From G001797105 sp964528155 (GTDB lineage: Bacteria > Chloroflexota > Anaerolineae > Anaerolineales > E44-bin32), in the NCBI GenBank assembly GCA_964528155.1, contig CAZGRL010000159.1, positions 1-7,392 of the forward strand: a stretch of DNA of 7,392 nt, read 5' to 3'. Position 1 is the first letter of the stretch, and each line of letters begins with the position of its first letter. Positions 1 through 6,233 of the stretch are shown in pieces. Position numbers and translations under genes: made by a program. The notes under the pieces were generated by a model. The model saw only the letters and a list, made by a program, of their open reading frames with translations. It ran no database searches and was not told the origin of the DNA.

Positions 1-2
1 CC

Positions 3-1193
3 CGCCTCGTCCTCCGCCGCAAACACTACGCCATCCGCACCGAAATCAGCTACCTGAGCTGGATCCGCCGCTTCATCCTCTTCCACGGCCGCCGCTACCC
101 GGGGGACCTCGACGCCGGCGACGTCGCCGCCTTCCTCACCCACCTGGCCGTAGAAGGCCACGTCGCCGCCGCCACTCAAAACCAGGCCCTCAATGCCCTT
201 CTCTTCCTCTACAAGTACGTCCTCAACCGGCCGCTCGACCAGACCATCGACGCCGTCCGCGCCCGCCGACCACGCCGCATGCCCACCGTCCTCAGCCGGG
301 ACGAGGTCGCCCAGCTCATCGCTAGCACCGCCACTCCCCATCGCCTCATGGTCCGACTGCTCTACGGCAGCGGATTGCGCCTCTCCGAGTGCGTCCGACT
401 GCGCGTCAAGGACGTCGACTTCGACCAGCGCCAGATCATCGTCCGCGATGGAAAGGGCCACAAAGATCGCATCACCGTCCTGCCCGAATCTCTCATCGAA
501 CCCCTCCAGCTCCACCTCGCCCTGGCACGCCACCTCCACCAGGATGACCTGGCCGGCGGGTTTGGCTCCGTCTACCTGCCCGAAGCCCTCGACCGCAAAT
601 ACCCCGGCGCCGCCCGAGAGTGGATCTGGCAGTACGTGTTCCCCTCGAGACGCATCTCTCCCGACCCTCGTTCCGGTCGCCACCGCCGCCACCACGCCAG
701 CCGCAGCGCCCTCCAGAAAGCCGTCCACGCTGCCGCCGGGCAGGCTCACATCTGCAAGCACGTCACCTGCCACACCCTGCGCCACAGCTTCGCCACACAC
801 CTGCTTGAATCCGGGTACGACATACGCACGGTGCAAGATCTCCTGGGACACAAGGATGTCAAAACCACCATGATCTACACCCATGTGCTCAACCGCGGCG
901 GCATGGCCGTGCGCAGCCCGCTCGATAGCGTGGGACCCACCGCCATCCGTCGTCAAGCCGAGGAAATGGGCATCCCGGCCATGGCTTCGGCGGTTCATCG
1001 TAAAAAAGGACAGCTCATCGCAAAAACCGACAAGCCGTCCTTCATGCTCAGTCCTGACCCGTCTACAACCGGATTCAGGCCTCAACCACAACTTCCAATG
1101 CCCTCTACCTCCGAGACGGCTCGACAAGCGATGGATCCCCTGTCCGCAGAGAAAACGCTGACGCATGGACGGATCACTGGTGAACGAGGCTGA
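3..1193 (+). CDS. intI: Integron integrase (IntI), 5'-truncated by window edge, with long C-terminal tail
   Basis: This is a tyrosine recombinase of the integron-integrase class, which moves gene cassettes between attC and attI sites. The frame is open from the window edge, so the start is missing; 396 residues are visible. Counting from base 3, the catalytic set is R126 (GSGLRLSE), K151 (DGKGHKDR), H257 and R260 (HTLRHSFATHLL), H283 (LLGHKDV) and nucleophile Y292 (TTMIYTHV). All are exactly 20 less than the IntI1 numbers I remember (R146, K171, H277, R280, H303, Y312), so about 20 residues are missing. The insert specific to integron integrases is present (ALDRKYPGAAREW, then DPRSGRHRRHH), separating it from XerC/XerD. 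After VRSPLD, where the family normally ends within about ten residues, the frame continues for about 88 residues of low-complexity sequence rich in Pro, Ser and Thr. Third codon positions are strikingly dominated by C in the core and less so in the tail. In integrons the cassettes lie upstream of intI, here off the left edge. Confidence 0.95.
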   Translation, partial: RLVLRRKHYAIRTEISYLSWIRRFILFHGRRYPGDLDAGDVAAFLTHLAVEGHVAAATQNQALNALLFLYKYVLNRPLDQTIDAVRARRPRRMPTVLSRDEVAQLIASTATPHRLMVRLLYGSGLRLSECVRLRVKDVDFDQRQIIVRDGKGHKDRITVLPESLIEPLQLHLALARHLHQDDLAGGFGSVYLPEALDRKYPGAAREWIWQYVFPSRRISPDPRSGRHRRHHASRSALQKAVHAAAGQAHICKHVTCHTLRHSFATHLLESGYDIRTVQDLLGHKDVKTTMIYTHVLNRGGMAVRSPLDSVGPTAIRRQAEEMGIPAMASAVHRKKGQLIAKTDKPSFMLSPDPSTTGFRPQPQLPMPSTSETARQAMDPLSAEKTLTHGRITGERG

Positions 1194-1296
1194 AACCCGC
1201 TGGCTCGCCTGCCGAAAGGCAGCCCACCTGGGGAAGCGGATGGGTTGTTTCAACCAGCACTTTGAGCTTCGTGAATTCTGTCGTGGCTTGCCCGAG
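1194..1296. other. Convergent intergenic spacer with two small hairpins
   Basis: This gap lies between the 3' ends of the integrase and the TIGR00266 gene, which face each other. It contains two perfect small stem-loops: CTGCC-GAAA-GGCAG (1209-1222, a GNRA-type tetraloop in plus sense) and GGTTG-TTT-CAACC (1243-1255). Neither is followed by a clear T run on either strand, so they are poor intrinsic terminators by themselves. They may still help end or protect transcripts from the two convergent genes. I see no gene here. Confidence 0.4.
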
Positions 1297-1992
1297 CTAA
1301 TTGCTGGTGTGCGTGTGCGTGGTCTGCTTGGGCAGGCGCGGGATCAGCCAGGCCAGGAATGAGTCTTGGCTGCGGGTCTGCAGGTTGAGATTGCCGGGGC
1401 CGGTCAGCTCTGCCACCAGGCCCTCGCCGCTGAACAACGTGCTCTTCCAGCCCGCCACCCTCTTCACGTGGTACTCGATTTGTTCGTCGAAACTGACCAG
1501 GTGGCCGGTGTCGACCACATACTTCTCACCGGCGCCGAGCTCCACCGGATGGATGGCGCCGTAGCTGGACATGATCAGGGTGCCGCTCCCGCTGATCCTA
1601 AGCATGATCAGCCCCTCGCTGCCGAAGAACGTCTTGGCGCCGGTCCACTTGGTATCCACCTGAACCCCTTCCGATGAAGCCAGATAGGAGCCGGATTGAA
1701 CCAGCAGCGACTCGCCTTGCAGCTCGACCACGGCGACATCGCCCGGAAGCGGGGGCGCCAGCAGGATGCTGTCTCCGTCCTTTGCTCCCGTGTAGGTGTT
1801 CATGAAGAAGCTTTCCTGTGCGAACATGGCGCGGGCGATCGACTTGAGAATACCGCCGCGGGCCTCGGTTTCCATCTGCATGTCCGCCGACATGCCCACC
1901 ATCGCACCGCTTTCCACCTGGATCTGCTCTCCGCGCTTCAGCGTCACCTGAGCGGCTGAGTACGACGGCCGGTACAGGACTTCCACCTGCAT
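1297..1992 (-). CDS. TIGR00266 / AIM24 family protein
   Basis: A 231-residue protein of the TIGR00266 (DUF124, AIM24) family, predicted beta-rich with a TRAP-like double-stranded beta-helix fold. It has no signal peptide or membrane segment. Family landmarks seen are an N-terminal GEQIQVESGAMVGM block (21-34), the GGILKSIARAMFAQESFF block (46-63), and the C-terminal LFSGEGLVAELTGPG (187-200) and QTRSQDSFLAWLIP (205-218) blocks, all in family order and spacing. The ATG at 1990-1992 is preceded by a strong Shine-Dalgarno sequence (GGAGGA, 1997-2002) four bases away, which fixes the start. The C-terminus ends in a short His/Thr tail (HTHTSN). The gene follows the cyclase gene on the same strand after 267 bases and is probably transcribed separately, although no clear promoter is visible. 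The biochemical role of the bacterial family is not known to me; the yeast mitochondrial homologue Aim24 affects inner-membrane organisation. Family assignment is confident, function is not. Confidence 0.9.
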   Translation of the reverse strand: MQVEVLYRPSYSAAQVTLKRGEQIQVESGAMVGMSADMQMETEARGGILKSIARAMFAQESFFMNTYTGAKDGDSILLAPPLPGDVAVVELQGESLLVQSGSYLASSEGVQVDTKWTGAKTFFGSEGLIMLRISGSGTLIMSSYGAIHPVELGAGEKYVVDTGHLVSFDEQIEYHVKRVAGWKSTLFSGEGLVAELTGPGNLNLQTRSQDSFLAWLIPRLPKQTTHTHTSN

Positions 1993-2102
1993 GGCTTCCT
2001 CCCTTCTAGGATTCTGACCTGGAACTCTGGGGCTTGCTTATGCTGTGAGACTCCACCTGACAACCACGCGGAGTACTCCCCCCCAAGGGAATTGTACTTG
2101 AT

Positions 2103-2195
2103 GAGCCGATCCTCGATCTTCCAGGCGTGGTCCAGCACGTGCCACGCCGAGCGCCGCACGCAGTAGCATAACGTCCAGCGCTTGCCCCCGCGCGG
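2103..2195 (-). pseudogene. Possible remnant of a small gene (DinB-like C-terminal end)
   Basis: In the gap between the cyclase and TIGR00266 genes, one minus-strand frame reads GGKRWTLCYCV then RRSAWHVLDHAWKIEDR. This looks like real protein and not a shadow translation. The W-H-x-L-D-H-x-W-x-I-E-D-R pattern reminds me of the end of DinB-like four-helix proteins; this is recall, not a search result. There is no convincing start codon or ribosome binding site upstream: the nearest in-frame start is a GTG at 2157-2159 with no Shine-Dalgarno. The frame runs on through the ribosome binding site of the TIGR00266 gene and stops at about 1944. A decayed 3' fragment is the best reading. Chance coding character in GC-rich DNA is the main alternative. 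Confidence 0.3.
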
Positions 2196-2198
2196 GCA
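2183..2198. repeat. GC-rich inverted repeat downstream of the cyclase gene
   Basis: TGCCC and GGGCA arms flank a six-base GC loop about 60 bases past the cyclase stop codon. A second small palindrome, GGCGA-TT-TCGCC in minus sense, sits two bases after that stop. Neither is followed by a T run, so intrinsic termination is unproven. Either could stabilise the 3' end of the H-NOX/cyclase message. Confidence 0.3.
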
Positions 2199-2259
2199 TT
2201 CATTTGGCAGCTCGCCGCGGGGGCGGCCGTCGCCGACTCGACCGTCCGGCGAAATCGCC

Positions 2260-3366
2260 CTAATGCCTCGGCTTGGCCCCCACCAGATACCACGTCTCCA
2301 ACTCGCCCTTGCCCTTGACCGGGACCTTGCCTCTTGGCTCGCACACGAACTCTTCCCGGATCAGATCGTACGTGGCCCGGGTGATCTGGATCTTTCCGGC
2401 GGTGCCGCTCGACTCCATCCGGCTGGCCGTGTTCACCGTGTCGCCCCACAGATCGTACTGGTATTTCTTGTCGCCGATGACACCCGCGATCAGCGGCCCG
2501 GAGTTGATCCCGATGCGGAAGTCCACCTTCTTGTCTCGATGCACCGGTCGACCGTGGATGTAGTCGGACATGTCCAGGGCCATGCGCGCCAACGCCTGGG
2601 CGTGGTCGGGACGCGGAAGCGGCACCCCCGAAGCGACCATGTAGTTGTCACCGATCGTGCGTATCTTCTCGACGCCGTACTTCACGATGAGCGAATCAAA
2701 ATACGAGAAGAGATCCTCGAGAAGCTCGATGATCTCGGTGGCCGGGAGCTCCAACGTAAGGGGCGTGAAACCGACCAGGTCGGCGAACAACACGGTGGCC
2801 TCGGTAAACCTGTCGGCGATCGAGGTCTCACCCAGCTTCAGCCGATCGACGATCCCGGCGGGCAGCATCGCACGTAGCAAAGACTCGGATTTGGCTTGTT
2901 CCGCCTCCAGTTCCAGAGTGCGTTCATGCACCAGGCCCTCCAGCTTCTTGTTGATGAGCCTCTGCTGTTGGAAGATCACCTGGTCCATGCTCGAATCGTG
3001 AATCGGAAAATCGCTGAGCGTCAGGCCGTGTTTCACGAGATCGAGACTGTCGCTCATCACCATGGAACCGACGAAGAAGATCAGTCGACGGGCTTTGTCG
3101 ACGAGCATTTGCCCCTTCAGCGTGATCTCATTGTCGACGCACTGCAGCAGGAAGGCGATCTGCTGCAGTTCTCCAATGGCATCAAGCGTGGGGCTTACCC
3201 GCGGACGACGGATCTCGAAGTAATCGGTCAAGGGCGAGCCGAGCTTGAGGTTCGGCGCCAGCTTCATGATCGCTGGCCCAACTTGCTGCAGGTCCAGCCG
3301 GTCGTCCATCACCATATGGAATGGATGGATCAGCGCAAAATGACTCGAACTCGGAGTGTAGCTCAT
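2260..3366 (-). CDS. HNOBA-domain class III nucleotide cyclase, predicted adenylate cyclase
   Basis: A 368-residue soluble protein with the layout of the C-terminal three domains of animal soluble guanylate cyclase. Residues about 12-125 form an HNOBA (PAS-like, heme-NO-binding-associated) domain: HPFHMVMD, QVGPAI, LKGQML (83-88) and LTLSDFPIHD (115-124). Residues about 126-180 form a signalling coiled coil. Residues about 188-340 form the class III cyclase domain. Metal-binding aspartates are D196 (FADLVGF) and D240 (TIGD); transition-state residues N312 and R316 (TVNTASR) are present. At the two purine-selecting positions it has R236 (KIRTIGD) and D305 (YDLWGD). Adenylate cyclases have Lys and Asp there and guanylate cyclases Glu and Cys, so ATP is the likelier substrate. 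All catalytic residues lie on one chain, so a homodimer with two active sites is expected. There is no heme domain in this chain; the H-NOX gene just upstream overlaps it by four bases (ATGA), indicating translational coupling and a likely shared complex. The start codon is set by that overlap and by the HNOBA N-terminus. Family is sure; cAMP as product is inferred. Confidence 0.93.
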   Translation of the reverse strand: MSYTPSSSHFALIHPFHMVMDDRLDLQQVGPAIMKLAPNLKLGSPLTDYFEIRRPRVSPTLDAIGELQQIAFLLQCVDNEITLKGQMLVDKARRLIFFVGSMVMSDSLDLVKHGLTLSDFPIHDSSMDQVIFQQQRLINKKLEGLVHERTLELEAEQAKSESLLRAMLPAGIVDRLKLGETSIADRFTEATVLFADLVGFTPLTLELPATEIIELLEDLFSYFDSLIVKYGVEKIRTIGDNYMVASGVPLPRPDHAQALARMALDMSDYIHGRPVHRDKKVDFRIGINSGPLIAGVIGDKKYQYDLWGDTVNTASRMESSGTAGKIQITRATYDLIREEFVCEPRGKVPVKGKGELETWYLVGAKPRH

Positions 3367-3923
3367 CCCTCACCCTCTGTCCCATGCGTCACCAGGAATT
3401 GATCGTGATCCGCACCGTTCTCCCGGCTGGCGATCTGCTCGATCGTCGCTGAAGTATTCAACATCGCCGCCAATCCCCTAATGGTTCCCGGAATCATCGG
3501 CGCCAGGCCGTCTCGGACCGATTGATAGTGCAAGACAAGGGAATGCTCGTCCACATCGGTGCACCAGAAAGCGGGCGGCTTCAGGTCCGGGAAACTCAAA
3601 CTCACTCGGGTGTGCATGTTGTCCAGATTGCTCAGAGTCTCCGGCAAGGTCGTCCCGATGATGCGCAGCAACTCGCCGTAGCCTGAATGCAGGGCGAACT
3701 CCACCCAATACTCGCCGATGGCATCCATCACCTCGGTGATCTCCATCCCACAGATCTCGGAGGCTGTCACCATCAAGGCTTGTATGAGGTCGTCGGGGTA
3801 TTGCTCCATGGTCAGGAAATGGTCGACGCCTGGCGCTGCCCTCTGTTTGACCTCTTGCCACACGGCCTCGCCGTAGCGACGAGAAATGAATTCGTGGAGC
3901 GCGAGATTCACCATGCCATACAT
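3363..3923 (-). CDS. H-NOX heme NO/O2-binding sensor protein
   Basis: A stand-alone H-NOX (HNOB) domain of 186 residues, about the usual domain length, predicted cytosolic and binding heme b to sense diatomic gas. Numbered from the chosen start (MYGMVNLALHEF), it has the proximal heme ligand H104 (LDNMHTRV), the heme-distorting proline P117 (KPPAF) and the propionate-binding YxSxR motif (Y133, S135, R137). The C-terminal DHDQFLV resembles the end of the soluble guanylate cyclase beta H-NOX domain. The position matching I145 of mammalian beta1 is M143, and no distal tyrosine is seen. By the accepted distal-tyrosine rule this predicts a sensor selective for NO over O2. The ATG at 3921-3923 is preferred over an in-frame GTG 39 bases upstream because GGAGGG lies four bases before it and family members begin with MYG; the GTG has no Shine-Dalgarno. 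The stop overlaps the start of the HNOBA-cyclase gene, its probable partner. Most bacterial H-NOX genes I know of sit beside histidine kinases or diguanylate cyclases, so this partner is unusual. Confidence 0.95.
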   Translation of the reverse strand: MYGMVNLALHEFISRRYGEAVWQEVKQRAAPGVDHFLTMEQYPDDLIQALMVTASEICGMEITEVMDAIGEYWVEFALHSGYGELLRIIGTTLPETLSNLDNMHTRVSLSFPDLKPPAFWCTDVDEHSLVLHYQSVRDGLAPMIPGTIRGLAAMLNTSATIEQIASRENGADHDQFLVTHGTEGEG

Positions 3924-4031
3924 TGAACCCTCCAGATGCCGCCCGATCGCGGCCGAAGCCACGATCCGTGTTCAGGGGATCCGCCGACGATACTCCGGGC
4001 AGGACTCTTCTGTGACAGATACTTCTTATTG

Positions 4032-4037
4032 ATTCTA
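4032..4037 (-). promoter_or_regulatory. Possible -10 element for the H-NOX/cyclase operon
   Basis: TAGAAT in minus sense matches five of six bases of the sigma70 -10 consensus and is identical to the -10 of the promoter found upstream of the YwiC-like gene. It sits in the only AT-rich island of this gap and would give a leader of about 100 bases. No matching -35 hexamer lies 15-19 bases upstream, so an activator would be needed if this is used. An overlapping TTGAT (4029-4033) resembles one half of an FNR/CRP-type site, but the other half is absent. Confidence 0.25.
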
Positions 4038-4219
4038 TAAATGCGTTGACATCACGGGGCCGATGGCGAAGGCCGGCCCGGGGGAATCGATATGAATGGC
4101 GCTGTGCGCTTTGTGAACAGGGCGCACATTCAGGTAGACCGTCAGCATAATCCACTCTCGCCCTGCCTGCAACCAAGTCGGCAAGGGTCGTGCCCCCATC
4201 TCACGTCATCGCAAAAAGC

Positions 4220-4263
4220 GACGATTCATCGCCGAGAAAGGACGATTCATAGGATGAATCGAC
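4220..4263. repeat. GACGATTCAT repeat cluster: two direct copies 21 bases apart plus one inverted copy
   Basis: GACGATTCAT occurs at 4220-4229 and 4241-4250, exactly 21 bases (two helical turns) apart. A third copy follows in inverted orientation, so CGATTCAT-AGG-ATGAATCG (4243-4261) is a perfect 8-base palindrome with a 3-base spacer. Two-turn spacing plus an inverted half fits an operator for a dimeric regulator, placed about 300 bases upstream of the H-NOX start. In minus sense the palindrome can also fold as a hairpin followed by TCCTTTCT, and the far copy is followed by GCTTTTTG, so an end-of-transcript role for the Rieske operon is the alternative. Confidence 0.5.
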
Positions 4264-4392
4264 ACGCCACCAGGGGCTGGCCTGCGCATCGAGAGCCAGG
4301 CCCGGCCGAAAGCAGATCGATAGGCTCGTAGCCACCGGTGAACACGTTCGCATGGGAGAACTACAGACAGAGGAAAGACCTGGCTGAAGGAG

Positions 4393-4926
4393 TCAGGCTG
4401 GAGACGGGACCAGGCGATATCCCTCCGGCGCCTCACGGCTGTTATCGATCACCAGATTCCCGTCGGCGTCGAGATCGACCCAGACCGCTTTCAGCGCTTT
4501 CTTCGCCGGCCCGTTCAGGACGCGACCTTGCAGATCGTAGCGGCTTCCGTGACACGGACAGCGATACCCGTTGCCATCCTCCTCGGTGGTGCAACCGAGG
4601 TGGGAACACACCAACGACAATGCCCAGAATCCGTCTTTCTCACGGTACAGCACGGCTCGGGCCCCGGGGACGACCGTCGCCGTGCCGACACGGTACGAAT
4701 CCGGTGCGCCTATGCTGAAGATCGACTGCGGCGGCGGATCGGTCTCATACGACAGGTATTGCAGCAGCCCGACCAGGCTCGCCCCGCCGGTCAACCATAG
4801 TGCCGCCCGACTCGCCAGACGCAAGAACCCCTCGCGGCTGAGTCGAGTTGCGACCGCCCTAGGGTCGCTCGACGGCGTGGCAGGCATGGCAGGCGCTTGA
4901 CTGCTGTTCGTTTGGATCCTGTTCAC
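4393..4926 (-). CDS. Rieske [2Fe-2S] protein, membrane-anchored
   Basis: A 177-residue Rieske iron-sulfur protein that should sit on the outer face of the cytoplasmic membrane and pass electrons between quinol or another donor and a cytochrome. One N-terminal hydrophobic segment lies at about 41-58. The cluster motif is complete: ligands C107 and H109 (CSHLGC) and C123 and H126 (CPCHGS), with C112 and C125 in place for the stabilising disulfide seen in bc-type Rieske proteins. Such proteins are often Tat exported; here the expected twin arginine is only SREGFL (30-35), with Glu instead of the second Arg, so Tat use is uncertain. The GTG start (4924-4926) has AAGGA eight bases upstream and makes a 68-base overlap with the end of the cytochrome gene. 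An in-frame ATG at 4885-4887 would shorten the overlap but lacks a Shine-Dalgarno. No cytochrome b gene is in view, so this is not an obvious bc1/b6f operon. The nine-heme cytochrome upstream is its likely partner. Confidence 0.92.
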   Translation of the reverse strand: MNRIQTNSSQAPAMPATPSSDPRAVATRLSREGFLRLASRAALWLTGGASLVGLLQYLSYETDPPPQSIFSIGAPDSYRVGTATVVPGARAVLYREKDGFWALSLVCSHLGCTTEEDGNGYRCPCHGSRYDLQGRVLNGPAKKALKAVWVDLDADGNLVIDNSREAPEGYRLVPSPA

Positions 4927-6187
4927 ATCCAGAGTCCTTCACCAACGGGACATCATAACGCATTTGAGTCGCTTTCCCGACCATCACAAACGTCCCGTCT
5001 GCTTGCTGGGTCACATTCCACAACGCCTCGCCCTGCGAGGTCATGACTACTTTATCTCCTACGTTCAGATCGACGACCGGGTTCAAATGCGCCCTCTGCA
5101 AGGCGATGTCGTCCGGATCGGTGATCGTCATCGTCTGCGGGCCGGCACCCAATGTCCCATGACACGTCCCACACTGGATGTACTGCACCTCCGACTTGCC
5201 GCTGTGCAGATCGCCGTCCCCCATCACCTCACCCGATGTGTGGCAGTCGATGCAATCCAGTTCCCATTCACACTTGGTGAATTGCGCGATTGGCTGGTAG
5301 TAGTCCTCAATCCTCGGCGCACGCTGATCGGACGGGAGATCGGTCCGCTCATGGAAGCTCATCGTTACCAGATCGTAGTTGCCGCGGTTGTGACAGGCGT
5401 CGCACTGAGTGTAAGGAATGGCCGTCGTCAATCGGTGGATGGAGGCGTGGCCGGCGTCATCGCGTGTGATCGTTGGATCGTCGCCGCCATAGGTGCCGCC
5501 AAGGTTGCTCGGCGAGTGGCAGGCCGCGCAACCCGTCAACCGCTGATACCCAGCGCCGGCGCGCGGCTCACTCTCCAGGTGACATGTCAGGCAGCCGCTG
5601 GCGAAATCCTGTACCGCCGGCGGATCCTCCTCGACGATGGAAGCGAAGACCGCGATCGAAGCCACGCCGGTGTCCGTGGTGATCTGCGGATCGTCGACGG
5701 CGTTGATCCCGTAGCGCGCCGTCGGATCGGGCTGCGCCCCGAAGGCGTAGCGGACCCAGGCGATCGCGCCGGCGTAGGTGCTCTGCATGCTCGTCATGGA
5801 ACGGTTGATGTGGTCGCGATTCTCCTCGGTGGATCCGCTGTGGCAGTCCGTCCCGCCGCACGCCTGCTCGACCACGCTGAAGTCGGATGGGTTGGCTCCA
5901 CCCAACAGTCCTTCGTGCGCAGTGTCCACGTCCAGCGAGAGTGGGTTCCCACCGTGACAGCGGACGCAACCGAAAACCTCGACCGGGTGCGCCGGGCTGA
6001 TCTCCTCGACGCCTTCATGACAGGTCAGACAGTACTCCGGCTCACCCGTCAAACTGGGGACCAATCGAACAGGTCGAGTCTGTCCGGCGTAGCGCGCGTA
6101 GGCCGGAGAAGCCTCACGCATCGAGATCGCTCCAATCGCCAGCACCAGGCCCAGAGTCGCCAGGCCGAGACCCCAACGGGACTTCAT
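4859..6187 (-). CDS. Nine-heme c-type cytochrome, exported
   Basis: A 442-residue multiheme cytochrome c. The N-terminus is a signal peptide or anchor: KSRW, a hydrophobic run at 6-21, and a possible AYA cleavage site after residue 31. Eight CXXCH sites begin at C53, C74, C199, C220, C262, C312, C339 and C433, and one CX4CH site spans C110-H116, giving nine predicted covalent hemes. Two stretches lack hemes: about 117-198 and 344-432. The latter contains a Val/Thr-rich, probably beta-stranded segment. The last heme site sits five residues from the C-terminus. Two extra cysteines (C306, C421) are not in heme motifs and could form a disulfide. No CXXCK site is present, so it is not a canonical NrfA nitrite reductase. 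The start ATG (6185-6187) has AAGGG six bases upstream. It lies 46 bases after the YwiC-like gene and overlaps the Rieske gene by 68 bases, indicating one operon. Role: extracytoplasmic electron transfer, by motif. The exact family and substrate are not recognised. Confidence 0.92.
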   Translation of the reverse strand: MKSRWGLGLATLGLVLAIGAISMREASPAYARYAGQTRPVRLVPSLTGEPEYCLTCHEGVEEISPAHPVEVFGCVRCHGGNPLSLDVDTAHEGLLGGANPSDFSVVEQACGGTDCHSGSTEENRDHINRSMTSMQSTYAGAIAWVRYAFGAQPDPTARYGINAVDDPQITTDTGVASIAVFASIVEEDPPAVQDFASGCLTCHLESEPRAGAGYQRLTGCAACHSPSNLGGTYGGDDPTITRDDAGHASIHRLTTAIPYTQCDACHNRGNYDLVTMSFHERTDLPSDQRAPRIEDYYQPIAQFTKCEWELDCIDCHTSGEVMGDGDLHSGKSEVQYIQCGTCHGTLGAGPQTMTITDPDDIALQRAHLNPVVDLNVGDKVVMTSQGEALWNVTQQADGTFVMVGKATQMRYDVPLVKDSGCEQDPNEQQSSACHACHAVERP

Positions 6188-6233
6188 CGCCTGCCCTTAC
6201 GGCGTGGATTCGCGCGGGTGTCGAGGCTCCTCG

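Larger units (their letters stand above)
3924..4392. other. Intergenic regulatory region upstream of the H-NOX gene
   Basis: This 469-base stretch separates the Rieske gene from the H-NOX gene on the same strand, so it should hold the end of one operon and the promoter of the next. No convincing gene is seen: the frames in it start without ribosome binding sites and read as low-complexity Arg/Pro/Ser sequence. It contains an AT-rich island at about 4020-4045, standing out in GC-rich DNA, and the GACGATTCAT repeat cluster at 4220-4263. Both are listed separately. Confidence 0.6.

Noticed and set aside
880..1300. attC or attI recombination site around the integrase 3' end
   Set aside because: A GCTCAAC at 886-892 fits the RYYYAAC half-site, but it lies inside the conserved VLNRGG codons and no GTTRRRY partner with paired arms is present. 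Cassettes are expected on the other side of intI.
3924..3962. Upstream GTG start giving a 199-residue H-NOX
   Set aside because: It has no Shine-Dalgarno, and the extra 13 residues are absent from the family, whose members begin MYG. The ATG at 3923 has GGAGGG in place.
4029..4042. FNR or CRP box in front of the H-NOX gene
   Set aside because: Only one half-site (TTGAT) matches; the opposite half TAAAT does not resemble ATCAA, so it falls short of a credible site.
4046..4074. Plus-strand promoter with a perfect TTGACA
   Set aside because: There is no -10-like hexamer 15-19 bases downstream (GC-rich sequence there) and no plus-strand gene follows.
4092..4331. Plus-strand 79-residue frame in the intergenic region
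   Set aside because: It has no ribosome binding site, biased Arg/His/Pro composition and no recognisable motif, and it runs across the repeat cluster.
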